The notes below the pieces were generated by a model. It saw only the letters and a list, made by a program, of their open reading frames with translations. It ran no database searches and had not been told where the DNA came from. A program made the translations under genes and the position numbers. This document shows, piece after piece, positions 1-9,209 of a DNA stretch of 64,000 nt. The DNA is taken from positions 49,673 to 113,672 of the forward strand of contig NZ_CAJXTC010000018.1 in the NCBI RefSeq assembly GCF_913060805.1. Direction: 5' to 3'. Position 1 is the stretch's first letter; each line of letters opens with the position of its first letter. Source of the DNA: an uncultured Draconibacterium sp. (lineage in GTDB: Bacteria; Bacteroidota; Bacteroidia; Bacteroidales; Prolixibacteraceae).

Positions 1-2
1 TG

Positions 3-56
3 CTAAAAACATTTCCGGGCGTAATGGAATTCAAACGTCCGGGTTTTGATGATTAA
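3..56 (+). CDS. possible C-terminal tail of a gene cut by the window edge
   Basis: An open frame runs from the window edge to a TAA at 54-56 and encodes about 17 residues ending KRPGFDD. It lies 62 bases before the next gene on the same strand. It is too short to assign to a family; it could be the end of a real gene or chance. Confidence 0.25.
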   Translation, partial: LKTFPGVMEFKRPGFDD

Positions 57-118
57 TTTCCAATCTTTCCTTGTATCCTGCTACTTCTGTATTATTTTCA
101 CGTCAGAAAATACTCAAC

Positions 119-916
119 ATGGAATTTGAAGGCAACATACGAAAAATGATTACCGAGCTTAATGCGCCGGTAAAATATACGCTGCCCATTGGCGACGAAA
201 AAATTGATATGAATGCGCTGATCGGGAAAGAAATCTCGATGAAATTCGACGGGCAGATTAATTGTGTGTCGTGCGGGAAGAAAACGAAAACATCGTTTAG
301 CCAGGGATTTTGCTACAACTGTCTTCAAACCGCTCCCGAAGCAAGTGAATCAATCATTCGCCCCGAGTTGTCGAAAGCACATTTGGGAATTGCACGCGAT
401 ATGGAATGGGCCAAAAAACACGACTTGATCGACCATTTTGTATACCTGGCCGTGTCGAGCGCTTTAAAAGTTGGTGTTACCCGCGGTCATCAAATTCCAA
501 CGCGCTGGATCGATCAGGGAGCCAGTTATGCCATTAAAATTGCCAAAACGCCAAACCGTCATATTGCCGGTGTTATCGAGGTATTTTTGAAGGATCATTT
601 TACCGATAAAACCAACTGGCGGTCGATGTTGAAAAACGAAGTCTTGGCAGATTTTGATCTGGCCGCAGAAAAGGAACGTATTGCCAATCTGCTTCCTTTG
701 GAATTACAGAAGTACATGGATACGGAAAATGAGGTGACGGAAATAAATTACCCGGTTGAGCAGTTTCCTATGAAAATAAAAAGTATTGGTTTTGATAAAC
801 TACCTGAAATTACCGGAACATTGGCCGGTATAAAAGGGCAGTATTTAATCTTTGATGATAGTCGGGTACTGAATATCCGGAAACACAATGGTTACTTTTT
901 GCGGGTAGCGATGTAG
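119..916 (+). CDS. DUF2797 family zinc-binding protein
   Basis: Encodes 265 aa. The product matches the DUF2797 family: an N-terminal GNIRKM segment, a small cysteine cluster (CVSCGKK followed by FCYNCL, residues about 46-68) that probably binds zinc, then the core with GVTRGHQIPTRWIDQGA and a KTPNRHIAGVIE stretch. No biochemical role is known to me. An ATG at 71 would add 16 residues, but family members start close to GNIRKM, so 119 is preferred. There is no clear Shine-Dalgarno sequence, as is usual in this phylum. The 3' end overlaps the convergent polyprenyl synthetase gene by 25 bases. Confidence 0.8.
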   Translation: MEFEGNIRKMITELNAPVKYTLPIGDEKIDMNALIGKEISMKFDGQINCVSCGKKTKTSFSQGFCYNCLQTAPEASESIIRPELSKAHLGIARDMEWAKKHDLIDHFVYLAVSSALKVGVTRGHQIPTRWIDQGASYAIKIAKTPNRHIAGVIEVFLKDHFTDKTNWRSMLKNEVLADFDLAAEKERIANLLPLELQKYMDTENEVTEINYPVEQFPMKIKSIGFDKLPEITGTLAGIKGQYLIFDDSRVLNIRKHNGYFLRVAM

Positions 917-1866
917 TTCATCAGTTCGATAAGCGATTCGCGAGCTTCACAATCCGGGAATTCCTGTAGGCCGGCAATTGCCCGGTCTTTAAACTCATTC
1001 ATTTTTTGCTCGGCGTACTCAAGGCCGCCTTTTTCGGTTACCAGCTGAATCAGTTCTTCAACAACTGCTGAACTGTTATTCTTGCGTTTTATCAGCCTCA
1101 GAATACGTTTCCGTTCCGAACGGTCGGCTTCATTTAATACGTGCAGTAACGGCAGCGTGATTTTCTTTTCCTTAATGTCGTTGCCCGTTGGTTTGCCCAG
1201 CAAACCTTTCGACTGGTAATCGAAAATATCGTCTTTTATCTGGAAAGCAATTCCGGCATCTTGCCCAATGCTGTACATTTTTTCAATGATCACTTCGTCG
1301 TCAACTGCCGATGCAGCGCCAATGGCCATGCTTGTTGCAATTAACGAAGCTGTTTTTTTGCGGATGATCTCGAAATAGGTTTCATCGTCGATGTCGAGTT
1401 TGCGGCTCTTTTTCATCTGCAGGATTTCTCCTTCGGCCATATCCTGAACCGCACGCGAAATCAAATGCAGGAAATTGTATTTTTTGCTTTCGAGTTGCAA
1501 TAGCAGTCCGCGGGCCAGAATATAATCGCCCACCAAAACGGCCAGTTTGTTTTTCCAAAGTGCCTTTACCGAAAACGACCCGCGGCGCTCGTACGACTCG
1601 TCAACAACATCGTCGTGTACCAGCGTGGCGGTGTGCAATAATTCAACAGAACAAGCCGCTAATTTCGAAGATTCATTGGTTCCGCCGTGCAATTTTGCCG
1701 ATAAGAACACAAACATGGGGCGAAGTTGCTTGCCTTTGGTGCGATAAAGGAAGTTTAAAACGGTTGCCAGCAAAGGAATATCGCTCTGCAACGATTTCTT
1801 AAAATAAGGCTCAAAATCATGCAGTTCCTGTTCAATGGGGGCCTTTATTTTCTTTATCGTGGTCAT
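892..1866 (-). CDS. trans-polyprenyl diphosphate synthase (octaprenyl/IspB type)
   Basis: Encodes 324 aa, the normal length for long-chain trans-prenyltransferases. It extends farnesyl diphosphate with isopentenyl diphosphate to make the side chain of menaquinone or ubiquinone-type quinones; menaquinone is likely in this phylum. The first aspartate motif is seen in LVHDDVVDESYERRG (about residues 86-100) and the second in FQIKDDIFDY (about residues 212-221), with GKQLRP near residue 50 and the KKITLPLLH segment after the second motif. Chain length cannot be fixed from sequence by eye. It is a cytosolic enzyme transcribed alone, convergent with the DUF2797 gene, whose end it overlaps. Confidence 0.9.
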   Translation of the reverse strand: MTTIKKIKAPIEQELHDFEPYFKKSLQSDIPLLATVLNFLYRTKGKQLRPMFVFLSAKLHGGTNESSKLAACSVELLHTATLVHDDVVDESYERRGSFSVKALWKNKLAVLVGDYILARGLLLQLESKKYNFLHLISRAVQDMAEGEILQMKKSRKLDIDDETYFEIIRKKTASLIATSMAIGAASAVDDEVIIEKMYSIGQDAGIAFQIKDDIFDYQSKGLLGKPTGNDIKEKKITLPLLHVLNEADRSERKRILRLIKRKNNSSAVVEELIQLVTEKGGLEYAEQKMNEFKDRAIAGLQEFPDCEARESLIELMNYIATRKK

Positions 1867-2015
1867 TCCTTTTTCCGCTTCTCTTTCGATGAACGAACTT
1901 AGAATAATTTTAAATAAAAACAGACATTTTATTTAAAAATTCTAAAAATTACGGATTTTGTACAAATGTTAGATATCCGCACGCAAAAAAGCAGTAAACA
2001 AGTCTCAAATATTTA

Positions 2016-2023
2016 TATATTTG
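2016..2023 (+). promoter_or_regulatory. Bacteroidetes -7 box (TATATTTG) for the arsR-type gene
   Basis: TATATTTG fits the Bacteroidetes -7 consensus TAnnTTTG. It lies 19 bases before the ATG at 2043, implying a short leader. No convincing -33 TTTG was found at the usual spacing. Confidence 0.5.
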
Positions 2024-2042
2024 CATTTTTAAAGGTATAACC

Positions 2043-2345
2043 ATGGTAGATATCAAGGAGATAAACGTCGAACGTTTGGAGGTTGCTGCCAGTATGCTGA
2101 AAGCAATGGCGCACCCGATGCGAATTGCGATTTTGAAGCATCTGGAGGGAGGAAAAAAATTAACTGTTACCGAGATTCACGAACTGCTAAAAATTGAGCA
2201 GTCAACCACATCGCATCACTTGGGCATTTTGCGCGACAAAGGTGTTTTGTGCTCGAAGCGCGAAGGAAAGAATACGTATTATTACCTGAGATACAATATT
2301 TTAAGCCAGATTGTTGATTGCCTGGAAACCTGCACCTGCGATTAA
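2043..2345 (+). CDS. ArsR/SmtB family winged-helix transcriptional regulator
   Basis: Encodes 100 aa. The fold is a compact winged helix: MLKAMAHPMRIAILKHLEGGKKLTV, then LLKIEQSTTSHHLGILRDKGVL as the recognition region (about residues 43-66), then the wing with KREGKNTYYYLRY. The family represses transcription until a metal or other signal is sensed. A Cys-x-x-x-x-Cys-x-Cys tail (CLETCTCD) at the extreme C terminus and one Cys in the wing could be metal or redox ligands, but the alpha-3 CxC of classic ArsR is absent, so the signal is unknown. It is flanked by its own -7 box and a terminator, so it is probably monocistronic. Confidence 0.85.
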   Translation: MVDIKEINVERLEVAASMLKAMAHPMRIAILKHLEGGKKLTVTEIHELLKIEQSTTSHHLGILRDKGVLCSKREGKNTYYYLRYNILSQIVDCLETCTCD

Positions 2346-2364
2346 AAGAATTTATTACGATAGG

Positions 2365-2397
2365 AAAAACCGCTGATTAAGATCAAGCGGTTTTTTT
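2365..2397 (+). terminator. Rho-independent terminator after the arsR-type gene
   Basis: AAAACCGCT pairs with AGCGGTTTT around a short loop and is followed by a run of T. It lies 20 bases after the stop codon. Confidence 0.8.
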
Positions 2398-2484
2398 ATG
2401 CAATAATTTTAAAGGTTTTCTTATTTTGTAGATCATTTTTATGATTCAATAGCCCGGATATTTTAATCTAATTTTTCAACTAAT

Positions 2485-5400
2485 TTGAAAATCGACCATT
2501 TCATAAGAAAGTACGGAAGCATACTATTATTTGCTGTGTGTATTGTAGCCTTTTGGCAGGTTGCATTCCTTCAAAATGGGATGAAATGGGATTTTGTGGA
2601 TGCCTATTTACCGGCACGTTACTTTTTATCTGAAGCAGTTTTAAATAATGTTTTTCCGTTTTGGAATCCTTACATGTTGTATGGCGTGCCCTTTTATGCC
2701 GATCTGGTTTCTGTTTTTAATCCCGAATTTTGGCTGGTTGCGAACATGTTTGGTTATTCGAATATTACCCTTCAATATGTTTTTTTAGCATATGTATTTT
2801 TTGCCGGGATCAACTTCAGGTATTTTTTGCAACGATTCAAGGTAGACGAATCGCTGGGGCTTTCCTTGGCAATTGCTTACATGCTTTCCGGTTTCACGGT
2901 GGGCAATGCACAACATCTTGGGTTTATTGCCGGATATGCATTGTTCCCCCTTGTTGTTGCCGCTTATGTGCAGTTTGTCTGGCAGCCCGAAACAAAAAGT
3001 TTGGTGCGCATGAGCCTCGTATTTTTATTGATGGTTTTTGCCAGCTACCCGGGCATTACAATAATACTTTCCTATTTGTTGCTGGGTATCTTTACCTACT
3101 ATTTGGTTTTGTCCATCAAGAGAAAAGAGAATGTTAAGCGGCTGCTTGTTTTTCATCTCATTTTGGCTGGTATTGTACTTGTTGGAAGTTCCGTATTGCT
3201 GTTGGCTTATTCGCAGGCGCAACCCTATTTAAGTCGTTATTCAGGATTAACGCTCGAAGCCGTTTTAAGGCACCCGTTCACTTTGCGCTCATTTTGGTCG
3301 TTCTTATTTCCATTCAGTACAACAACCGATGTGGTTTACTTCAACACCGATCCGTCCATGTCGAACGCATATTTCGGACTATTCGGATTTGTATTATTGG
3401 TTCATGCGCTAAGCGGTAAAATAAAACAAAAACTAGGGGTTGTCTTTTTGCTGTTTGCGGTATTAGCTTTGTTTACCGCATTGGGCAACCAGTTCTTTTT
3501 AAGGGAATTTCTGTACGATTATTTCCCTTTCATGAACATGTTTAAATATCCATCGATTTTTAGAGCATTGAGCATATTTGGTTTTCTAACTTATGCGGGG
3601 CTTAATTGTAAACTCAATGATTTTACATCGGTGGATAAAAAGAAGCTATTGGCTATTGTTGGTCTGGTGGTAATCTTTATTCTTTTTGTACTTGCTCGAT
3701 CGGCGGGCAAGCTCGAATCTGCTGGTCTTTTTGATTTTAATTTATCATTGGCCGATCGTTTAGAAACGGCGACAATTAATGAAGCTTTTATTTTGCAGGG
3801 CATCATTCATTTGTTGTTGTTGGGATGCTTTTTTCTGGTATTAGTTCTCGGCAGCAAACAGAAATATTTGCCTGTGGTATTTGTAATCCTGTTTGCCTTT
3901 GATGGAATTATTTCAGCACAGCTGAATTTGCATTACACGGTTGTTAGTAATATTGATCCTATTGTATTTCAAGAGTATTTAGATTCTGAACCCAAAGGAT
4001 TTCCTATTCCTGAACTGCATCCGATTGGCGAAAATTCAGACAAAAATGCATCAGGTAAATTTACCTGGAGAAATAACAATGTGTTCCCCAAGCGTCCCAC
4101 TTTCGATGGGTTGGTTTCTTTTAAAACCGATGGTTACTCAAGATTGAGTGATGATTTTCCGGAGCTACTGGAAATGTTGAAAAAGCAGCCACTTTTTTTC
4201 TTTTCCGACGATGTAAGGGAAAACGCCGACACGGTTAATATTGGCCCGAAAACCATTTTGTTGGAATCTTCCGACTTGCAAAATATCAAAGGGAAAACGC
4301 TGCAACATCATCAATCAGACCAGTTGGAAATAAAGAGCTTTTCTCCGAACAAAATCGTTGTACACACCAAAACACAAAGTGAACAACTGCTGGTTTTTCA
4401 ACAAAATTACTTTTCGGGTTGGAAAGTGGCTATCGACGGAAAAGTGCAGAAAATAGTTCAGGCAAACTATGCTTTAATGGGCACGCTCATTCCTGCAGGA
4501 GAGCATGTCGTTCAGTTCAGTTACAGTAATAGGCTTATAATCGTGTTTTTTGTTGTGTCGATTTTGGTAATGCTGGTTTTGGCTAGTCTGATGATTTTTA
4601 TACATTGGAAAGAGTATTCAAAACACCGGAGAATGATACTGTTGCTGGTTGTTGGATTTATGCTGCTTTTTGTTGTCTTTAGCGTAATTAACAGGTGGCA
4701 CTATCATAGAAGTAAAAGCAGATTATTGCCCGAAATCATACAAGAATTCGAAGCCGTAAAAAACACCGATGTAACCACCTTTTTGAGTTATGCTTCAAAT
4801 TCTCAGGTTGAGGTTCCCAATGTCGATCATCAGTTTTATTTGGATGACAATATGAATGTGGCCGCTTTTGGTAAGTTGCTGGCCGAAACGCACTCGCAGC
4901 AATTTGCGCTTTCCTGGGTAAATGGTGCCATTAGCAAAGAGGTGAAAGCACTTTTTACCTCCTACTTCCCGACTGTTGAAAAAGAGATGATTTCCGGAAA
5001 CTCTGGATTTATTCTGGCCGGAAAAGGCGATAATGCAGTTTCAGAGTTTGATGAGAATTTTGAGCAGGGAACAACGTCCTTATGGAAAACAGATAAAAAT
5101 AGAATTAAAATCGACTCTATTTCTGCAGATAGATATTACACCTTTATGCCAACTCAAAAATGGGGGACTGAATTGAAAATTATCGTTGATGAGGCGATTA
5201 AAGATCTGCAAAAAATAACGGTATCGGGTGATTTACGATTCCCTGAAAAATTTGCTGAGGTAAATATGGTTATTTCCGTATCGCGGGGGAAAGAGGAATT
5301 GGATTATTATACCCGAAAGGTTAGTGATTTCACTTATGGTTCAGGAGTCTGGTCGCGTTTTGCGGTGATAAAAACTGTTGATTTTGATTTGCTTTCGGGA

Positions 5401-5517
5401 GATGTAATTCATATTTATTTATGGAATAGAACACAAGCCCGGTTTGATGTTGATAACCTAAAAGTGGAAATGTGTAATGGTAATGAGAAGCTATTCCCGA
5501 ATGTGCCTGCAAAGTAG
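2485..5517 (+). CDS. YfhO family integral membrane protein with extra C-terminal domain
   Basis: Encodes 1010 aa. About a dozen hydrophobic helices cover residues 10-475, with the YfhO-type signature VFPFWNPYMLYGVPFYADL near residue 60. A soluble part follows (about 490-690), then two helices (about 690-755), then a C-terminal extracytoplasmic region (about 760-1010) that is probably beta-rich. YfhO relatives in Firmicutes take part in glycosylation of teichoic or wall polymers; in Bacteroidota the substrate is unknown. The start is TTG at 2485; no ATG lies before the first membrane helix, so TTG is accepted. It is 36 bases ahead of rdgB and may be cotranscribed with it. The last 250 residues exceed the usual family core. 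Confidence 0.75.
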   Translation: MKIDHFIRKYGSILLFAVCIVAFWQVAFLQNGMKWDFVDAYLPARYFLSEAVLNNVFPFWNPYMLYGVPFYADLVSVFNPEFWLVANMFGYSNITLQYVFLAYVFFAGINFRYFLQRFKVDESLGLSLAIAYMLSGFTVGNAQHLGFIAGYALFPLVVAAYVQFVWQPETKSLVRMSLVFLLMVFASYPGITIILSYLLLGIFTYYLVLSIKRKENVKRLLVFHLILAGIVLVGSSVLLLAYSQAQPYLSRYSGLTLEAVLRHPFTLRSFWSFLFPFSTTTDVVYFNTDPSMSNAYFGLFGFVLLVHALSGKIKQKLGVVFLLFAVLALFTALGNQFFLREFLYDYFPFMNMFKYPSIFRALSIFGFLTYAGLNCKLNDFTSVDKKKLLAIVGLVVIFILFVLARSAGKLESAGLFDFNLSLADRLETATINEAFILQGIIHLLLLGCFFLVLVLGSKQKYLPVVFVILFAFDGIISAQLNLHYTVVSNIDPIVFQEYLDSEPKGFPIPELHPIGENSDKNASGKFTWRNNNVFPKRPTFDGLVSFKTDGYSRLSDDFPELLEMLKKQPLFFFSDDVRENADTVNIGPKTILLESSDLQNIKGKTLQHHQSDQLEIKSFSPNKIVVHTKTQSEQLLVFQQNYFSGWKVAIDGKVQKIVQANYALMGTLIPAGEHVVQFSYSNRLIIVFFVVSILVMLVLASLMIFIHWKEYSKHRRMILLLVVGFMLLFVVFSVINRWHYHRSKSRLLPEIIQEFEAVKNTDVTTFLSYASNSQVEVPNVDHQFYLDDNMNVAAFGKLLAETHSQQFALSWVNGAISKEVKALFTSYFPTVEKEMISGNSGFILAGKGDNAVSEFDENFEQGTTSLWKTDKNRIKIDSISADRYYTFMPTQKWGTELKIIVDEAIKDLQKITVSGDLRFPEKFAEVNMVISVSRGKEELDYYTRKVSDFTYGSGVWSRFAVIKTVDFDLLSGDVIHIYLWNRTQARFDVDNLKVEMCNGNEKLFPNVPAK

Positions 5518-5553
5518 AGCCATTTTCTTATTTTTACCTAAAATTATTCGATT

Positions 5554-6132
5554 ATGAAGCTCGTTTTTGCGACAAACAACAAACACAAACTGGAAGAATT
5601 GCAGGCTATTTTGGGCAATCATTTTTCCCTGCTTAGCTTAAAAGATATTGAATGTTTCGACGAAATTCCTGAGGAACAGCCCACATTGGAAGGAAATGCC
5701 AGCCAAAAAGCTTTTTATATTTATGATAAATTTAAAATAGACTGTTTTGCCGACGACACCGGACTGGAAATTGAAGCCCTGAACGGTGAGCCCGGAGTTT
5801 TTTCGGCACGTTATGCCGGCGAAGACAAAAATCCGGAGGCGAACATGCAGAAGGTGCTCGAAAAACTGGCTAAAATAAATGAACGGAAAGCACGTTTTAG
5901 AACTGTAATTTCGCTGGTTATTGACGGCGAAGAGACACAATTTGAAGGCATTGTAAACGGCGAAATTCTGAAGGAAAAACGTGGAGGTTCGGGATTTGGT
6001 TACGATCCTATTTTTAAACCCGACGGTTTCGATCAGTCGTTTGCCGAAATGGGCCTCGAAGATAAAAACAAGATCAGTCACCGCGGAAGAGCCGTACAAA
6101 AACTGGTCGACTATTTAAAAAAGCTGGATTAA
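5554..6132 (+). CDS. rdgB: XTP/dITP diphosphatase (non-canonical purine NTP pyrophosphatase)
   Basis: Encodes 192 aa, full length for RdgB/HAM1. It hydrolyses dITP, XTP and ITP to monophosphates and pyrophosphate, keeping deaminated purines out of DNA and RNA. Seen motifs: the N-terminal [16 protein letters not shown], the catalytic [25 protein letters not shown] (about residues 65-90), the substrate-recognition GFGYDPIF, and SHRGRA near the C terminus. The porZ start codon follows the TAA directly with no spacer, which argues for translational coupling in an rdgB-porZ-recO unit. Confidence 0.95.
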   Translation: MKLVFATNNKHKLEELQAILGNHFSLLSLKDIECFDEIPEEQPTLEGNASQKAFYIYDKFKIDCFADDTGLEIEALNGEPGVFSARYAGEDKNPEANMQKVLEKLAKINERKARFRTVISLVIDGEETQFEGIVNGEILKEKRGGSGFGYDPIFKPDGFDQSFAEMGLEDKNKISHRGRAVQKLVDYLKKLD

Positions 6133-8454
6133 ATGATGAGAAGATTTATACTTTCTATACTTATTTTACTGTTGTTTTTTGTTTCGCAAGCCCAGCGCGA
6201 ACAGGGTTCGTGGCAAGATTATCTTTCGTATAATAATGCCAGCAAAATTGCGGTTTCGTCCGATAAGGTTTTCTGCGTTACCGAGGGCGGACTGTTTTAT
6301 TACGACCTGGAAGACAATAGCGTAAATAAGTTTGGCGATGCCATTGAGTTGTCCGATTTTGGGGTAAGCACCATTGCTTACAGCGAAGCGAACAATGTGC
6401 TGGTAATTGCTTATTCTAACAGTAATATCGATTTGCTTTTCGATGATGGCGAGGTGGTTAACCTGTCGGACATAAAACGAAAAACTATTGCCGGAAATAA
6501 GGTCATCAACAATATTTCTTTCTCAGGAAATGAGGCCTATCTGGCCTGTGGTTTTGGTATTGTAGTGCTCGATCTTGATCGTCAGGAAGTAAAAGATACG
6601 TATTACATCGGCGATGGCGGATCGTCGGTGGAAGTGAATGATATAGAAACCGATTACAGTTCGATTTTTGCCGCTACCAACGAGGGAATTTACCGGGCCG
6701 ATAAAAATGAGCCGAACCTGGCCAATTTTGCCAACTGGATTCATGTGGATGATATTCCGCACCCTGATGGTATCTTTAATCAGCTGGTTTATCATGCTGG
6801 CAATATTATTGCCAATTATGCAGCCGGCGAGTGGTATCAGGACGAAATGTATATTCTTGACAACAACAGCTGGGAGCCCTACAATTCACCCATTCATTAT
6901 GCTTTTGATATGCAGAGCAGTGGTGGGTATCTTATCATTGCCAGCCGCGAAGTGGTGTTTATCATCGACAGTAATCATTCGCTAATTGGACGGATTGATA
7001 CCTACGAATTTGGTAACAGAACAGAAGATAGTATCGACCCAAGAAGTGCAGGTGTGTCTGCCGACGGCTCGATTTGGATTGCTGATAACAACGAAGTTTT
7101 GGTGCGCTATTATGGTGAAAGTTTTGAGCAAACCTTGCCTCCGGGACCGATTAATAATAACATGTTTTTTGTAGGTGCTTTTAACTCGGAAGTCTGGATG
7201 ACACCGGGTAGTACGGTCGGTTATGTCAGGCCACTCTTTCAGCGTTTTGGCAACGATGGCTGGACGTATTTTACCGAAGAAACACATCCTGAACTGACAG
7301 GATTTCATAACATTCTGGCTATTGAAGTTGATCCCCGCGATCCGGATCATTTTTTTGTAGCCAGCTGGGGAGGTGGATTGTTGGAATATCGTAACGATGA
7401 GCTGGTGGAACGGTATTATAACCTGAACAGCCCACTGGAAACAGCTTTGCCGGAACAACCCAACGAACCGTTTACACGTGTTGGCGGTATGAGTTTCGAC
7501 TCGGAAGGAAATCTGTGGGTTAACAATGCCGAGTGCGCACATAACCTGCATAAGTTAACGCCATCGGGCGAGTGGGAGTCGTTTGAATTGCCCGAAATCG
7601 CCAACAGATACAATGTTTCAGATATTATCGTGAATGAAAACGATGACAAATGGATGCTCATTCCGGGAGGACATGATGCCTACGTGATTAATAAAACCGG
7701 CGACCAGAAAAGAAGATTATTGGTGCAGACCTATTTTAGTAATGGTACCGACAATATTATTACCCCGATGCATGATGTTTTCTCCATTGCAGAAGATCGG
7801 GAAGGGGCTATTTGGATTGGCAGTTCGCAAGGTGTGGCGGTGTATAGCAATCCGTCGCGTATTTGGAATTCGGAGACCTTTTATGCCACTCATCCGGGAC
7901 TTGATTTGAATGACGGTATTTACCATCCGCTGTTGGAAACCGAAACTGTTACTGCCATTGCCGTTGACGGTGCTAACCGGAAATGGCTGGGAACACAGAA
8001 CTCAGGAGTGTTTTTGGTATCGGAGACGGGTGAAGCTGAAGTGTTACATTTTACAACTGAAAACAGCCCGTTGCTTTCGAATAATATTCTGTCGATTGCA
8101 ATTAATCAGAAAAGCGGCGAGGTGTTTTTTGGAACCGATAAGGGACTGATCTCCTATCAGGGTGAAGCCACAGGAGGAGCGGACACCTACAGCGATGTTT
8201 ACGTTTATCCAAATCCGGTGCGCGAAACCTACGATGGTCCGGTTACAATTGCCGGATTGATTGAAAATACTGATGTAAAAATTACCGACATCAGCGGAAA
8301 CCTGGTGTATAAAACAACTTCATTTGGCGGGCAGGCCGTTTGGGACGGAAAGAACCTGAACGGCAACCGTGTAAAAACCGGTGTTTACCTGGTATTTTGT
8401 AACGATGAAAATGGGGAAGAAACCCACATCACAAAAATATTGTTCATCCATTGA
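6133..8454 (+). CDS. porZ: PorZ-like type IX secretion component with beta-propellers and sorting domain
   Basis: Encodes 773 aa, close to the length of Porphyromonas gingivalis PorZ. A signal peptide ends near FVSQAQ (residue 21). Two propeller-like repeats follow, with repeated two-component-regulator-propeller motifs such as IWIGSSQGVAVY, RKWLGTQNSGVFLV and VFFGTDKGLISY. A C-terminal type A sorting domain begins at VYPNPVRE (about residue 695) and ends with KTGVYLVF...TKILFIH. PorZ sits at the cell surface with PorU, PorV and PorQ in the attachment complex that joins cargo to anionic LPS. Placement immediately before recO is a recurrent arrangement in Bacteroidota as I remember it. An alternative start is the ATG at 6136. 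Confidence 0.85.
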   Translation: MMRRFILSILILLLFFVSQAQREQGSWQDYLSYNNASKIAVSSDKVFCVTEGGLFYYDLEDNSVNKFGDAIELSDFGVSTIAYSEANNVLVIAYSNSNIDLLFDDGEVVNLSDIKRKTIAGNKVINNISFSGNEAYLACGFGIVVLDLDRQEVKDTYYIGDGGSSVEVNDIETDYSSIFAATNEGIYRADKNEPNLANFANWIHVDDIPHPDGIFNQLVYHAGNIIANYAAGEWYQDEMYILDNNSWEPYNSPIHYAFDMQSSGGYLIIASREVVFIIDSNHSLIGRIDTYEFGNRTEDSIDPRSAGVSADGSIWIADNNEVLVRYYGESFEQTLPPGPINNNMFFVGAFNSEVWMTPGSTVGYVRPLFQRFGNDGWTYFTEETHPELTGFHNILAIEVDPRDPDHFFVASWGGGLLEYRNDELVERYYNLNSPLETALPEQPNEPFTRVGGMSFDSEGNLWVNNAECAHNLHKLTPSGEWESFELPEIANRYNVSDIIVNENDDKWMLIPGGHDAYVINKTGDQKRRLLVQTYFSNGTDNIITPMHDVFSIAEDREGAIWIGSSQGVAVYSNPSRIWNSETFYATHPGLDLNDGIYHPLLETETVTAIAVDGANRKWLGTQNSGVFLVSETGEAEVLHFTTENSPLLSNNILSIAINQKSGEVFFGTDKGLISYQGEATGGADTYSDVYVYPNPVRETYDGPVTIAGLIENTDVKITDISGNLVYKTTSFGGQAVWDGKNLNGNRVKTGVYLVFCNDENGEETHITKILFIH

Positions 8455-8483
8455 TCAGGATTCAACAGAAGTTTAACTGAGTT

Positions 8484-9209
8484 ATGATTACTGCTACCGA
8501 AGGCATTGTTTTGCACACGATAAAATATGGCGAGAGCAGTGTTATTGCCACTATTTTTACCAAAGAATTTGGGCGGCAAAGCTATCTGATAAACGCTGCC
8601 CGTAGCCGGAAATCGAAAAATAAAGCCGGTTTGTTGCAGCCTTTGTTTATGGTTGAACTGGAAGCATATCAGAAACAATCGCGCGACCTGCAACGAATCC
8701 GCGCGATGAAAAGCCTCACTACTTACCAGGAAATTCCTTTTGATATTGCAAAGTCAACACAAGCCATTTTTCTCGCCGAGGTGCTTTATAAAACCATCCA
8801 CGAACAGGAAAGTTACCCGGAGCTGTTTGAGTTTATGAAAAACGCTTTGCTTTATCTTGATTTGATGGAGGAAGGCAAAACAAATTTTCACCTCTATTTC
8901 CTTTTTCATTTAACCGAGTACCTTGGTTTTATGCCCGACACCACACAAACCGGTTTTGAAGGCTGGCTCGATTTGCAAAAAGGAGCAGTTGTTCCATTCG
9001 AGCCTTCGCACCCGATGTTTGTAAACAAAGAGGCAACGGCAATTCTGGTAAAACTGGCTTTGCTGAAAATTAATGAACTGGACACTTTGAAATTGAAACG
9101 CAGCATGCGCGATATGCTGCTTGAAAAATTAGTTGATTATTACCGCCTGCATTTTGATACGCTGGGTGAAATAAAATCGCTTAAAGTGCTTCAGGAAGTT
9201 TTTTCCTGA
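8484..9209 (+). CDS. recO: DNA repair protein RecO
   Basis: Encodes 241 aa. RecO works with RecR (and RecF) to load RecA on SSB-coated single-stranded DNA. The N-terminal OB fold is seen in TEGIVLHTIKYGESSVIATIFTKEFGRQSYLINAARSRKSK, where the GIVL and Y/GE motifs are typical, followed by the helical domain. The zinc cysteines of some RecO proteins are missing, as in most Bacteroidota members. It starts 29 bases after porZ on the same strand. Its end overlaps the convergent MEMO1-AMMECR1 gene by 19 bases. Confidence 0.9.
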   Translation: MITATEGIVLHTIKYGESSVIATIFTKEFGRQSYLINAARSRKSKNKAGLLQPLFMVELEAYQKQSRDLQRIRAMKSLTTYQEIPFDIAKSTQAIFLAEVLYKTIHEQESYPELFEFMKNALLYLDLMEEGKTNFHLYFLFHLTEYLGFMPDTTQTGFEGWLDLQKGAVVPFEPSHPMFVNKEATAILVKLALLKINELDTLKLKRSMRDMLLEKLVDYYRLHFDTLGEIKSLKVLQEVFS